From Acinetobacter nosocomialis (GTDB taxonomy: Bacteria > Pseudomonadota > Gammaproteobacteria > Pseudomonadales > Moraxellaceae): 64,000 nt of DNA. The DNA lies in contig CP107049.1 of NCBI GenBank assembly GCA_025736915.1, forward strand, positions 496,001 through 560,000, written 5' to 3'. Of the stretch, positions 55,345 through 64,000 are shown piece by piece. The number at the start of each line of letters is the position of its first letter. Within the stretch, counting starts at the first letter, position 1. The position numbers were made by a program, and so were the translations under genes. The notes beneath the pieces were generated by a model. That model had not been told where the DNA came from. It saw nothing but the letters and a program-made list of their open reading frames with translations, and did not search any database.

Positions 55345-57225
55345 TTAAGCTGTTTTTTTCATCATGTTATTTTTACGAATCGTGATCATTACTAGCTGAA
55401 CAGCAGCTGGAGTAACACCAGGAATACGGCTCGCTTGAGCTAATGTTTCCGGACGAACAGTTTTTAATTTCTGAGTAATTTCACGAGATAAACCAGAAAC
55501 GACATCATAATCAAAATCGGCAGGAATTTTGGTTTCTTCAAGACGCTTTAATTGAGCTACATCTTCATGCTGACGGTTGATATAACCTTCGTATTTAACA
55601 GCAATTTCGATTTGCTCACCAACTTGTTCTGAAACCTCTGAACCCGTAAGTTCTGCAATTTGAGCAAAATTAATATTAGGACGTTTGAGTAAATCAATCG
55701 CACTACATTCTTTACTCAAGTCAGCACCAGTCATTTCGACAAACTTTTTACCCATTGGGTTATTAGGCGCTGCCCACAAATGCTGTAGACGCGATGTTTC
55801 ACGCTCAACTGCTTCCATTTTTTCACAATAAGCAGCCCAACGAACATCATCAACCAAACCAAGCTCACGACCAATAGTTGTTAAACGTTGATCTGCATTG
55901 TCTTCACGTAACATCAAACGGTATTCCGCACGTGAAGTAAACATACGGTATGGTTCTTTTGTACCCAAAGTAATCAAGTCATCAACCAATACGCCCATAT
56001 AAGCTTGGTCACGTTTAGGTGTCCATTCTTCTTGTTCCCATGCACGACGCGCAGCATTTAAACCTGCAAGCAAACCTTGAGCACCCGCTTCTTCATAACC
56101 GGTAGTACCATTAATTTGCCCAGCAAAATACAAACCGTTAATTGCTTTGGTTTCAAGTGTGAATTTTAATGCTTGTGGGTTGAAATAGTCATATTCGATT
56201 GCATAACCCGGACGCAAAATATGGGCATTTTCCATACCACGAATTGAACGTACAAGCTCAAACTGAACATCAAATGGTAATGAAGTCGAAATACCATTTG
56301 GATAAAGCTCATGTGTATCTAGGCCTTCTGGCTCTAAAAATACCTGATGTGAGTCTTTATCAGAGAAACGATGAATCTTGTCTTCAATTGAAGGACAGTA
56401 ACGTGGACCTACACCTTCAATGACACCGGTATACATTGGTGAACGGTCTAAACCACCACGAATAATGTCATGCGTTTTTTCGTTGGTATGCGTGATATAG
56501 CAGTTCACTTGCTCAGGGTGCATTGAAGCATCCCCCATGAATGACATCACCGGAGACGGGAAGTCACCTGGTTGTGGTGTCATAACAGAGAAATCAACTG
56601 AACGGGCATCAATACGCGGTGGAGTACCTGTTTTTAAACGGCCTACCGGTAATTTCAATTCACGCAGACGTTGAGCAAGAGCAATAGAAGGAGGATCTCC
56701 TGCACGACCACCACTTGATTTTTCTAAACCAACGTGAATAACACCACCCAAGAATGTACCTGTAGTCAACACAACAGTTTTTGCGTCAAAGCGAATACCC
56801 ATTTGGGTAACAACACCTTTAACAGTATCACCTTCAACAATCAGGTCATCGGCCGCTTGTTGGAAAATATCAAGATTTGCTTGGTTTTCCAAAGTCTCAC
56901 GAATCGCAGCTTTATAGCGAACACGGTCAGCCTGAGCACGCGTTGCACGTACTGCCGCACCCTTACGCGAGTTTAAAATACGGAATTGAATACCACCTTT
57001 ATCGGCAGCCAAAGCCATCGCACCGCCAAGAGCATCAATTTCACGAACTAAGTGTGATTTACCAATACCACCAATTGCTGGGTTACAGCTCATCTGACCC
57101 AAAGTCTCAATGTTATGGGTCAAAAGCAAAGTCTGTCGTCCCATACGCGCCGCAGCAAGTGCCGCTTCCGTACCTGCGTGACCGCCACCGATAACGATAA
57201 CATCATAAACTTTAGGATAGTGCAT
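55345..57225 (-). CDS. mnmG: tRNA uridine 5-carboxymethylaminomethyl modification enzyme MnmG
   Basis: 626 residues, normal for MnmG (GidA). The FAD-binding motif is [19 protein letters not shown] (residues 11-29); further signatures are [45 protein letters not shown] and the C-terminal helical region ending in KKTA. With MnmE it installs cmnm5U at the tRNA wobble position. An extended -10 promoter lies about 34 bp upstream. It is monocistronic. Confidence 0.97.
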   Translation of the reverse strand: MHYPKVYDVIVIGGGHAGTEAALAAARMGRQTLLLTHNIETLGQMSCNPAIGGIGKSHLVREIDALGGAMALAADKGGIQFRILNSRKGAAVRATRAQADRVRYKAAIRETLENQANLDIFQQAADDLIVEGDTVKGVVTQMGIRFDAKTVVLTTGTFLGGVIHVGLEKSSGGRAGDPPSIALAQRLRELKLPVGRLKTGTPPRIDARSVDFSVMTPQPGDFPSPVMSFMGDASMHPEQVNCYITHTNEKTHDIIRGGLDRSPMYTGVIEGVGPRYCPSIEDKIHRFSDKDSHQVFLEPEGLDTHELYPNGISTSLPFDVQFELVRSIRGMENAHILRPGYAIEYDYFNPQALKFTLETKAINGLYFAGQINGTTGYEEAGAQGLLAGLNAARRAWEQEEWTPKRDQAYMGVLVDDLITLGTKEPYRMFTSRAEYRLMLREDNADQRLTTIGRELGLVDDVRWAAYCEKMEAVERETSRLQHLWAAPNNPMGKKFVEMTGADLSKECSAIDLLKRPNINFAQIAELTGSEVSEQVGEQIEIAVKYEGYINRQHEDVAQLKRLEETKIPADFDYDVVSGLSREITQKLKTVRPETLAQASRIPGVTPAAVQLVMITIRKNNMMKKTA

Positions 57226-57255
57226 GAGTACAAAAACACCAGAAAAAAAAGACGG

Positions 57256-57264
57256 AACATTATA
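57256..57264 (-). promoter_or_regulatory. mnmG promoter (extended -10)
   Basis: On the minus strand TTTTGCTATAATG, i.e. TATAAT (57259-57264) preceded by TGC, the extended -10 form, about 34 bp before the mnmG start. No convincing -35 was found. Confidence 0.6.
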
Positions 57265-57457
57265 GCAAAATTATCTGCTTATTGATGTACATAATTACAA
57301 AATTGTCATCACATGATTTACGCTACACCACATGTTTTGACATTTTGTTGCATGAATTCAATACAAAGTGAATGTTTTTTCAAATATTTCATTTTAGAAT
57401 AAAAATTGTACAGCACTTCTATGACTTTAAAACTAACGCAACTAGAAGGAACACAAA

Positions 57458-57742
57458 ATGAAAAGTACCATGTTAAAAATCTTAACCGCATCTCTCCTTT
57501 GTTTTTCAGGCGTAACGTTGACCCACGCTGCGACTAACCATACTGCTAAATCGACTCATACTGCTAAAACAACTAAGCATGCTGCAGAGTCAGGTAAATC
57601 AGTGATGCAAAAAGAACTGAGAGCTTGTGCTAAAAAACGTCAGGGCGAATGGGTGTCTTACAGCCATAATGGGGTAACCTTTAATGGTACTTGCCAACCA
57701 AATGAAAATGGCAAATTACAATTTAAAGCCCCTGCTCCTTAA
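57458..57742 (+). CDS. Small exported protein of unknown function
   Basis: 94 residues. A signal peptide (MLKILTASLLCFSGVTLTHA, cleavage near residue 24) is followed by a Thr/Lys/His-rich repeat (TAKSTHTAKTTKHAAES) and a small C-terminal domain with two Cys (ELRACAKKRQGEW; FNGTCQPNENGKLQF) that could form a disulphide. AGAAGGA precedes the ATG. TTGACA (57337-57342), then about 17 bp and AATACA, may be its promoter. No family recognised; probably periplasmic. Confidence 0.7.
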   Translation: MKSTMLKILTASLLCFSGVTLTHAATNHTAKSTHTAKTTKHAAESGKSVMQKELRACAKKRQGEWVSYSHNGVTFNGTCQPNENGKLQFKAPAP

Positions 57743-57810
57743 TATAGTTTTGACTTAAGGTATAAAGAAATCACTTTATTTTCTTCTATATCAGATCATC
57801 ATTTTCAAAA

Positions 57811-57843
57811 GCGGTCCATTAAAGATGGGCCGTTTTCTTTTTT
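57811..57843 (+). terminator. Terminator of the small exported protein gene
   Basis: GCGGTCCAT pairs with ATGGGCCGT (with wobble pairs), followed by TTTTCTTTTTT. Confidence 0.75.
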
Positions 57844-57897
57844 AAAGCCTTCTAGTCAGCTACAATATGCCTTTAAATAAAATTTTAGGTCCTTTTC

Positions 57898-58803
57898 GTG
57901 AAGTGGTTACAAATACACATTACCGTTGATCAAGAACAAGTTGAATTCACAGAAACACTATTAATGTCTCTAGGTGCGGTAAGCGTAACTCTGGATGATG
58001 CCGAAGATCAGGCTCTACTTGAACCATTACCAGGTGAAACACCTTTATGGAATAAAGTCATTGTTACAGGTATCTATCAACAAGACGAACAAGACCCAAT
58101 TGATGTTGACACTTTAAAAGCTTTCTTAAAAGCTCAGCTTCCAAATGTACCTATGCGTCATGAAGAACTTGAAGACCAAGTTTGGGAACGCGCATGGATG
58201 GATTATTATGAACCGATTCAAATTGGGGAAAAATTCTGGATCGTGCCAGAATGGTTAGAACCACCAGAAGCAGATGCGACCAATATTAAACTTGATCCAG
58301 GCCTTGCTTTTGGTACAGGCAACCATGCAAGTACATTCTTATGCTTACAATGGTTAGGTAAAACTGATGTAAAAGATAAGATCGTGATTGATTATGGCTG
58401 TGGTTCAGGCATTTTAGGTGTTGCAGCTTTATTATTAGGCGCTAAAAAAGTATTTGCGACAGATATCGACCCACAAGCAGTTTTAGCAACAAAACAAAAT
58501 GCTGAACTTAATGGGGTATTAGACCGCCTATATGTTGGCCTTCCTGAAGAGTTTGATCAAGAATTCAAACCTCAACAAGCAGACGTTTTGGTAGCAAATA
58601 TTTTAGCGGGACCATTAATGGCACTTGCGCCAGAGTTTGCAAAATTACTTAAATCTGATGGTGAGTTCGCACTTGCTGGTGTAATTGAAGAGCAAGTAGC
58701 TGATGTTTCAGGTGTTTATTCTGAATTTTTTGATATATTAGACGTCGAAAAGCGCGAAGAAAACTGGTGTCGCATATCAGGAAAACGCAAAACAATAAAT
58801 TGA
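57898..58803 (+). CDS. prmA: Ribosomal protein L11 methyltransferase
   Basis: 301 residues. The N-terminal substrate domain ([37 protein letters not shown]) and the SAM-binding [32 protein letters not shown], plus [18 protein letters not shown] and VANILAGPL, define PrmA, which trimethylates L11. The start is GTG (57898). It lies 13 bp before the DUF3426 gene, so the two form a likely operon. Confidence 0.96.
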   Translation: MKWLQIHITVDQEQVEFTETLLMSLGAVSVTLDDAEDQALLEPLPGETPLWNKVIVTGIYQQDEQDPIDVDTLKAFLKAQLPNVPMRHEELEDQVWERAWMDYYEPIQIGEKFWIVPEWLEPPEADATNIKLDPGLAFGTGNHASTFLCLQWLGKTDVKDKIVIDYGCGSGILGVAALLLGAKKVFATDIDPQAVLATKQNAELNGVLDRLYVGLPEEFDQEFKPQQADVLVANILAGPLMALAPEFAKLLKSDGEFALAGVIEEQVADVSGVYSEFFDILDVEKREENWCRISGKRKTIN

Positions 58804-58816
58804 GACTATTTAACTC

Positions 58817-59590
58817 ATGAATGAAAAACAAACCCGCTGCCCTAAATGTAATTTAAATTTCAATGCTCTAACTAATTTAGTTAATGTTGAACTTCCAGAA
58901 GCAACAAATTCCTCTGTTTTAGCTGACGGCTCGATTCAAACACGATATATGACTCATTCACATGTGTTAGATATCTTTGATCAAAAAGTTGAAAACTCTA
59001 ATATTGATCTTTTGACGTATTTAAATAATTTAAATTACTTCCATAACGAACCAATCAATGCGCTCCCCAACCTCAACTTAGCTGAACAAGCAACCTCACC
59101 TGAACAAGATAATGGTAAAAAGCATAGCTGGTTGTACTATACGCTTTGGAGTTCTGCGAATCTTATACTGATTTTGGTTTTTACTTTTCAGATTCTCTGG
59201 TTCAACCCAAAACTCATGCAGCAGAGTCCTGCTATTAGCCATGCATTTAATTATGTCTGTCAAATATTGCACTGCAGTAAGTCAACTGAACAATATCAAC
59301 TTCTTTATATAGAAAAGGTAAAACTACGTAGAGTTGATACAGAACATACACAATTTTCTGGCGTTCTAGTTAATCAAAATAATAAAAGTATTGAGTTGCC
59401 TAATCTAAAACTAAGTTTTGGTAAAGAAGATGAGCAAGAAGAAATCATTTTTCAACCGCAGGAATATTTGGTTGAGAATTTACGTGGCATTCAACGCATC
59501 CCTACTAATACACCTTTTAGATTTCAATTTGATTTAAATAAAAGCAAAAAAAGCCTAGTAAATTATCGATTAGAAATTGTCCACCCCTAA
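58817..59590 (+). CDS. DUF3426-type membrane protein with partial zinc ribbon
   Basis: 257 residues. The N-terminus has one CPKC pair (residues 8-11) as in the MJ0042 zinc ribbon, but the second Cys pair usual in the motif is missing. A single membrane helix (about residues 112-132, YTLWSSANLILILVFTFQILWF) precedes a C-terminal DUF3426-like domain (LHCSKSTEQYQLLYIEKVKLRRVDTEHTQFSGVLVNQNNKSIELPNLKLSF). Function is unknown; the family often lies beside prmA and fis, as here. Confidence 0.75.
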   Translation: MNEKQTRCPKCNLNFNALTNLVNVELPEATNSSVLADGSIQTRYMTHSHVLDIFDQKVENSNIDLLTYLNNLNYFHNEPINALPNLNLAEQATSPEQDNGKKHSWLYYTLWSSANLILILVFTFQILWFNPKLMQQSPAISHAFNYVCQILHCSKSTEQYQLLYIEKVKLRRVDTEHTQFSGVLVNQNNKSIELPNLKLSFGKEDEQEEIIFQPQEYLVENLRGIQRIPTNTPFRFQFDLNKSKKSLVNYRLEIVHP

Positions 59591-59594
59591 ATTG

Positions 59595-59672
59595 TAAAAA
59601 AAGTGAAAAAAAATTAAAAAAAAATGCAGTTAATTTGCTCACTTTTTCCTAGACAATGGTATGATACGCGCC
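59595..59672 (+). promoter_or_regulatory. Strong growth-rate-type promoter upstream of fis
   Basis: A-tracts at about 59595-59624 look like an UP element, then TTGCTC (59635-59640), a 19-bp spacer, TATGAT (59660-59665) and a GC-rich discriminator ACGCGCC. UP element plus GC-rich discriminator is typical of stringently controlled promoters such as fis and rrn in E. coli. The wide spacer is a weakness. Confidence 0.6.
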
Positions 59673-59966
59673 ACGAAAGCTTTGACTCATATACTCCTCG
59701 CTCTCAATTCAAAAAATATACTGTTAAGCATGTGTGCTTTTCTACATTAAGCACATAGCCTAACTTTTTTTGTTTTTGAGGGGGCTGTAACAAATATTTA
59801 ACTATTGTTACGCTTATTTTTTACTCAATACGAAGAATTATGGCAAGCTAATTGTTCTTATGTTTTAGAGTCACTGTTTTAGGATCTAAAACAGGACTCC
59901 GTATTTTTAGACCACATTTATATACTACTTTACCCAAGCTAGTATTTGATTTTCGGATTAACTCGC
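59673..59966 (+). other. Long structured fis leader or non-coding RNA region
   Basis: No coding frame was seen in about 290 bp. Three hairpins occur in series, each followed by a T-rich run: (1) TGTGTGCTT / AAGCACATA (59731-59757, with outer GTTA / TAAC), then TTTTTTTGTTTTT; (2) GTAACAA / TTGTTAC (about 59788-59812), then GCTTATTTTTT; (3) GAGTC-CTGTTTTAG / CTAAAACAG-GACTC (59868-59899), then CGTATTTTT. Each could terminate transcription. Confidence 0.5.
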
Positions 59967-60236
59967 ATGAATAGCAAATCTCCTATTTTTACTGCACAAT
60001 CTGATGTTGCTCTTCGCATCCACGTGGATCGCGCAGTTCGTCATTATTTTGCACAATTGCAAGGTGAGCAACCATCTCAGGTATATGACATGGTGCTAGC
60101 AGAAATGGAGAAACCTCTTTTATCTGTAGTTCTTGAATATACTCGTGGCAACCAAACACGTGCCGCAGAAATTCTTGGACTAAACCGCGGCACTTTACGC
60201 AAAAAGTTAAAAGCTCACGGTTTAATGAGTGAATAA
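59967..60236 (+). CDS. fis: Nucleoid-associated DNA-binding protein Fis
   Basis: 89 residues from ATG 59967 (a TTG frame from 59946 is unlikely). The C-terminal helix-turn-helix ([37 protein letters not shown]) is the Fis DNA-binding motif, preceded by the dimer region. It bends DNA and adjusts growth-phase expression. In many gammaproteobacteria dusB precedes fis; here prmA and a DUF3426 gene do, with a long leader between. Confidence 0.95.
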   Translation: MNSKSPIFTAQSDVALRIHVDRAVRHYFAQLQGEQPSQVYDMVLAEMEKPLLSVVLEYTRGNQTRAAEILGLNRGTLRKKLKAHGLMSE

Positions 60237-60241
60237 ATGAT

Positions 60242-60272
60242 AAAATGCTCACGACGTCGTGGGCATTTTTTT
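60242..60272 (+). terminator. Terminator of fis
   Basis: AAATGCTCAC pairs with GTGGGCATTT around a palindromic GACGTC, followed by a T-run. Confidence 0.9.
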
Positions 60273-60324
60273 ATGCTTCTAATTGGTTTTAATCCGTAGA
60301 CTTGAAATTGTTGACTTGAACATC

Positions 60325-61899
60325 ATGACTATTAAACGTGCTTTGATTTCTGTATCAGACAAAACAGGAATTGTCGAATTTGCTCAAAACCTTGCAGCTT
60401 TAGGGGTAGAATTATTATCTACAGGCGGCACATATAAGTTGCTTAAAGATAATAACATTGCTGTTGTTGAAGTATCTGAACATACTGGTTTCCCAGAAAT
60501 GATGGATGGCCGTGTAAAAACACTACATCCAAAAATTCATGGCGGCATTTTAGCTCGTCGTGGTCTAGACGAAGCAGTGATGCAAGAACACAACATTGAT
60601 CCAATCGATCTAGTTGTAGTTAACCTTTATCCATTTGCAGCTACAGTTGCCAAACCGAACTGTTCACTTGCTGATGCTATCGAAAATATCGACATCGGCG
60701 GTCCAACAATGGTGCGTGCTGCTGCTAAAAACCACGCTTCCGTGGGTATTGTTGTAAATGCTTCAGATTACGATACAGTGATTAACGAATTAAAAGCTGC
60801 TGGTTCACTTTCTTATGAAACACGCTTCGATTTAGCTGTTAAAGCATTTGAACATACAGCTCAATATGATGGCATGATTGCTTCTTACTTAGGCGCTCGC
60901 GTTGGTAAGACCGAAGGTGAAGCTGATTTATTCCCTCGTACGTTCAACACTCAATTAAACAAAGCACAAGATTTACGTTACGGTGAAAACCCACACCAAT
61001 CTGCTGCTTTCTATGTTGAAGCAAACGCAAAAGAAGCTTCTGTTTCTACAGCAAAACAATTACAAGGCAAAGAATTGTCTTATAACAACATTGCTGACAC
61101 AGATGCTGCACTTGAATGTGTTAAATCATTTGCTAAACCAGCTTGTGTAATCGTAAAACATGCTAACCCTTGTGGTGTTGCGGTTTCTTTAGACGGCATT
61201 AAAGCTGCTTATGATTTAGCTTATGCAACAGATCCAGAATCTGCTTTCGGTGGCATTATTGCATTTAACCGCGAGTTAGATGTTGCAACTGCTCAAGCAA
61301 TTGTTGATCGTCAATTCGTTGAAGTTATTATTGCTCCAAGCATTGCTGATGGCGTACTTGAAGTAACTGGTGCGAAGAAAAATGTTCGTGTTTTAGTATG
61401 TGGCGAATTACCTGCAATTGATGCACGCGCTCCACAACTTGACTATAAACGCGTTAACGGTGGCTTACTTGTTCAAGACCAAGACTTGGGCATGATCACT
61501 AAAGATGATCTTAAAGTAGTTACTAAACGTGCACCGACTGAACAAGAAATTGATGACCTTATTTTCGCATGGAAAGTTGCGAAATATGTAAAATCAAACG
61601 CTATTGTTTATGCAAAAAACCGTCAAACTATTGGTGTAGGCGCGGGTCAAATGAGCCGTGTTAACTCAGCGCGTATTGCTGCAATTAAAGCAGAACATGC
61701 TGGTTTGGTTGTTGAAGGCGCTGTTATGGCATCTGATGCATTCTTCCCGTTCCGTGACGGTATTGATAATGCGGCTAAAGCTGGCATTAAATGCATTATT
61801 CAACCAGGTGGTTCTATGCGTGATGAAGAAGTCATTGCAGCAGCTGATGAAGCTGGTATTGCAATGGTCTTCACTGGTATGCGCCATTTCCGCCACTAA
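60325..61899 (+). CDS. purH: Bifunctional AICAR transformylase / IMP cyclohydrolase
   Basis: 524 residues, normal for PurH, which carries out the last two steps to IMP. The N-terminal cyclohydrolase domain has [24 protein letters not shown] and [18 protein letters not shown]; the transformylase domain has [27 protein letters not shown] and [14 protein letters not shown] 60325 is used; an upstream in-frame extension from 60283 lacks family similarity. purD lies 126 bp downstream beyond a terminator. Confidence 0.96.
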   Translation: MTIKRALISVSDKTGIVEFAQNLAALGVELLSTGGTYKLLKDNNIAVVEVSEHTGFPEMMDGRVKTLHPKIHGGILARRGLDEAVMQEHNIDPIDLVVVNLYPFAATVAKPNCSLADAIENIDIGGPTMVRAAAKNHASVGIVVNASDYDTVINELKAAGSLSYETRFDLAVKAFEHTAQYDGMIASYLGARVGKTEGEADLFPRTFNTQLNKAQDLRYGENPHQSAAFYVEANAKEASVSTAKQLQGKELSYNNIADTDAALECVKSFAKPACVIVKHANPCGVAVSLDGIKAAYDLAYATDPESAFGGIIAFNRELDVATAQAIVDRQFVEVIIAPSIADGVLEVTGAKKNVRVLVCGELPAIDARAPQLDYKRVNGGLLVQDQDLGMITKDDLKVVTKRAPTEQEIDDLIFAWKVAKYVKSNAIVYAKNRQTIGVGAGQMSRVNSARIAAIKAEHAGLVVEGAVMASDAFFPFRDGIDNAAKAGIKCIIQPGGSMRDEEVIAAADEAGIAMVFTGMRHFRH

Positions 61900-61918
61900 T
61901 TTAAATTTAGTCCTCCCT

Positions 61919-61944
61919 AACCCTCCTTTTATTCAGGAGGGTTT
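61919..61944 (+). terminator. Intrinsic terminator of purH
   Basis: AACCCTCCT pairs with AGGAGGGTT around a 7-base loop, followed by TT. The short T-run may allow read-through to purD. Confidence 0.8.
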
Positions 61945-62024
61945 TCCACAATAATGGAACTATCTCTCCACTTCGAGAAATAGAGGGGGATGAAAAAGGA
62001 TTAAAGTTAAGGAACAAATTAAAA

Positions 62025-63311
62025 ATGAATATTTTAGTTTTAGGTAGTGGTGGTCGTGAACATGCTCTAGCATGGAAAATCGCGCAAGATACCAAAGTTA
62101 CTCAAGTTTTTGTTGCACCTGGTAATGCTGGAACTGCAACAGAAGAAAAATGCGTTAACGTTCAACTTGATATTTTAGACAACCCAGCAATTATTGCTTT
62201 TGCTAAAGAAAATAATGTTGAACTCGTTGTTGTTGGTCCAGAAGCACCATTAGTAAATGGTGTAGTAGATGCTGCACGTGAAGCTGGTGTAAAAATTTGG
62301 GGACCGACTCAATATGCAGCACAACTTGAAGGCTCAAAAGCATTTGCTAAGCACTTTTTAAAACGCCATAACATTCCAACTGCTTTTTACGATGTATTTA
62401 CTGAAGTTGATGCAGCTAAAGCTTATGTTGAAAAAAATGGTGCACCAATCGTTATTAAAGCTGACGGCCTTGCTGCTGGTAAAGGCGTAATCGTTGCAAT
62501 GACCAACGAAGAAGCTTTTGCAGCAATTGATGACATGCTTGCAGGTAATAAGTTTGGTGATGCTGGTTCGCGTGTTGTAATTGAACAGTTCCTTGCTGGT
62601 GAAGAAGCTTCTTTCATTTGTATGATTGATGGCAAAAATATTTTACCAATGGCAACTTCACAAGATCATAAACGTATTTTTGAAGGCGACCAAGGTCCAA
62701 ACACTGGTGGTATGGGTGCTTACTCTCCTGCTCCAGTTGTAACTCCAGATGTTTTTGAACGTGTAATGACGGAAATTATGCGTCCAACTGTCGATGGTAT
62801 GGCGGCTGACGGACATGTTTACACTGGATTCTTATATGCTGGTTTAATGATTGATGAACAAGGTCAACCACGTGTAATTGAATTCAACTGCCGTTTTGGT
62901 GACCCTGAAACTCAACCAATCATGATGCGCTTAAAGTCATCTCTTGTTGATTTGGTTGAAGCAGGTATTGCAGGTAATTTACCAAAAGAAGCTGAGTGGG
63001 ATGAGCGTAAGTCAATCGGTGTTGTACTTGCAGCAGAAGGATACCCAGATAGCGTACGTAAAGGCGATGTGATTTCTGGTATCGGCCAATCACCTGAAGA
63101 TACTAAAATCTTCCATGCAGGTACTGCAACTCGTGAAGATGGTCACATTGTGACTTCTGGTGGACGTGTACTTTGCGTAACTGCTTTAGGTGACAGCGTT
63201 CTTGAAGCACAAATTAATGCTTTAGAAGTATGCGGCCAAGTAACTTTCACAGGTATGCAATACCGTAGTGACATCGGTTACCGCGCGATTGCACGTGAAA
63301 AAGCTGAATAA
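62025..63311 (+). CDS. purD: Phosphoribosylamine-glycine ligase
   Basis: 428 residues of the ATP-grasp fold. Signatures are LVLGSGGREHALAWKIA (N-terminus), VVVGPEAPLVNGVVD, IVIKADGLAAGKGVIVA, SQDHKRIFEGDQGPNTGGMGAYSPAP and VIEFNCRFGDPETQ. It makes glycinamide ribonucleotide in purine synthesis. It is preceded by a purine-rich GTTAAGGAAC segment and followed by a terminator. Confidence 0.97.
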   Translation: MNILVLGSGGREHALAWKIAQDTKVTQVFVAPGNAGTATEEKCVNVQLDILDNPAIIAFAKENNVELVVVGPEAPLVNGVVDAAREAGVKIWGPTQYAAQLEGSKAFAKHFLKRHNIPTAFYDVFTEVDAAKAYVEKNGAPIVIKADGLAAGKGVIVAMTNEEAFAAIDDMLAGNKFGDAGSRVVIEQFLAGEEASFICMIDGKNILPMATSQDHKRIFEGDQGPNTGGMGAYSPAPVVTPDVFERVMTEIMRPTVDGMAADGHVYTGFLYAGLMIDEQGQPRVIEFNCRFGDPETQPIMMRLKSSLVDLVEAGIAGNLPKEAEWDERKSIGVVLAAEGYPDSVRKGDVISGIGQSPEDTKIFHAGTATREDGHIVTSGGRVLCVTALGDSVLEAQINALEVCGQVTFTGMQYRSDIGYRAIAREKAE

Positions 63312-63319
63312 AAGTTAGC

Positions 63320-63351
63320 AAAAAAAGCTTCCTATTTAGGGAGCTTTTTTA
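63320..63351 (+). terminator. Intrinsic terminator of purD
   Basis: AAAAAAGCTTCC pairs with GGGAGCTTTTTT (one wobble) around TATTTA. Confidence 0.9.
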
Positions 63352-63782
63352 TTTTGTACACCAATAGAAGAAAATGATATAAATTTTTAGAAGATTTATT
63401 AAGATATCAACAAATAGAAAAAAGCCCTCTATATCAACTACATTTTTATTGCTATCATTAGTACATAGTTGTAACTGTCATCAGACACTGCTGTTTTAAT
63501 AATTTCCATAAAGACTTGCTCTACAAATTATGCCTGTAGAGAGTTTTTTAATATTCTAAATTTATGAATGCTCGTTTGGCTACTGTTGGGGATGAACTGT
63601 TTGGGGAAACAGTTTTTGTTTATTAAACAATTACCCTCTGTTATAGCCAAAATATGCAAGCAAATTATGGAACCCCAGAAAAAGATCACAGAGTTTAGAC
63701 TAGTTGTAATTCCAACTCCTCTCTTTTCATATTGATATAGATCAATCGTTATTGTTCTATATCTTAATCAGGACTTTTTTAA
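63352..63782 (+). other. Gap before the MetQ-type gene with terminator-like hairpins
   Basis: No coding frame in about 430 bp. Two terminator-like hairpins lie here: CTCTACA / TGTAGAG (63519-63541), then AGTTTTTT; and AACTGTTT / AAACAGTT around GGGG (63595-63614), then TTTG. A -10-like TATCAT lies at 63453. A short non-coding RNA of roughly 60-150 bases is possible. An FNR-type dyad lies near the right end. Confidence 0.4.
63732..63745. promoter_or_regulatory. FNR/Anr-type box before the MetQ-type gene
   Basis: TTGAT, ATAG, ATCAA: a perfect match to the consensus half-sites of FNR/Anr regulators, 37 bp before the start of the lipoprotein gene. The match is seen directly; binding is inferred. 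Confidence 0.4.
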
Positions 63783-64000
63783 ATGAAAAAGCTGATCAGC
63801 CTTTTTTTAAGCATGTCAGTAGTATTATTGACAGCATGTAGCAAACAAGAAAATGCTCAACAAGCCGAACAAAACAATGATAGTTCCAAAGTACAAAAGG
63901 TAGTAATTGCCTCTACAGGTTCGGATGCTGACATTTGGCGTTATATCGCATCTTTACCTGAAACCCAAGCTGCTGGACTGAAGTTAGAAGTAAAAAACTT
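63783..64000 (+). CDS. MetQ/NlpA-type lipoprotein, ABC transporter substrate-binding protein (5' part)
   Basis: The reading frame runs off the right edge. A lipoprotein signal peptide (MKKLISLFLSMSVVLLTAC, Cys at residue 19) is followed by a short polar linker and VVIASTGSDADIWRYIASLPETQAAGLKLEVKN, which resembles the start of NlpA/MetQ-type methionine-binding proteins (where a G-x-x-x-D-I-W-x-x-I segment is common). It presumably serves a D/L-methionine importer encoded beyond the window or elsewhere. An FNR-type box and structured DNA precede it. Confidence 0.8.
   Translation, partial: MKKLISLFLSMSVVLLTACSKQENAQQAEQNNDSSKVQKVVIASTGSDADIWRYIASLPETQAAGLKLEVKN

Overview
The window is chromosomal DNA of a gammaproteobacterium, almost certainly an Acinetobacter of the A. 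baumannii/calcoaceticus group. The evidence is low GC content, AT-rich intergenic regions, the gene repertoire (pgaABCD, kdpABCDE, cyoABCDE, an Anbu peptidase cluster) and local arrangements such as ppsR/ppsA divergent and rpsF-rpsR-rplI followed by dnaB-alr. No prophage, insertion sequence, integron, CRISPR array, rRNA or tRNA was recognised. The region is mostly core and soft-core.

Layout. Positions 1-6000 hold the 5' part of tamA (minus), an LplT-like transporter, coq7, a DUF2799 lipoprotein and a glutamine-synthetase-like ligase. Positions 6006-13803 hold the high-affinity K+ system kdpABCDE, transcribed leftwards. Positions 14062-16985 hold a leftward group moeB, a UbiB-like kinase, folB and a divergent folK-like gene. 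Positions 17158-24823 hold a flavin reductase, an acyl-CoA catabolic set (synthetase, dehydrogenase, SDR) with a divergent AraC regulator, and a sulfonate-type ABC transporter without its ATPase. Positions 24826-30151 hold prmC-prfA, two tandemly duplicated glycine-zipper proteins, a luciferase-like oxidoreductase behind two operator-like dyads, and a remnant of a Baeyer-Villiger-type monooxygenase.

Positions 30195-36170 are the poly-N-acetylglucosamine operon pgaABCD. Positions 36558-40749 hold ppsR, ppsA and a GYF/RDD membrane protein. Positions 41067-45957 are the bo3 oxidase operon plus heme O synthase, preceded by a long hairpin. Positions 46139-49966 hold rpsF-rpsR-rplI, dnaB and alr. 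Positions 50023-54958 hold a leftward ATP-grasp / alpha-E / transglutaminase / Anbu peptidase cluster beside a divergent WYL regulator. Positions 55345-63311 hold mnmG, a small secreted protein, prmA, a DUF3426 protein, fis behind a strikingly structured leader, purH and purD. The right edge holds the 5' part of a MetQ/NlpA-type lipoprotein gene.

Functional picture. Most genes are housekeeping: ubiquinone, folate and purine synthesis, translation termination and release-factor methylation, replication and respiration. Accessory functions concern K+ stress, biofilm polysaccharide and small-molecule catabolism. The less explained parts are the Anbu cluster, the monooxygenase remnant, the FolK-like protein with an altered active-site motif, the paired dyads before the luciferase-like gene, and three structured non-coding stretches (before cyoA, before fis, and between purD and the MetQ-type gene).
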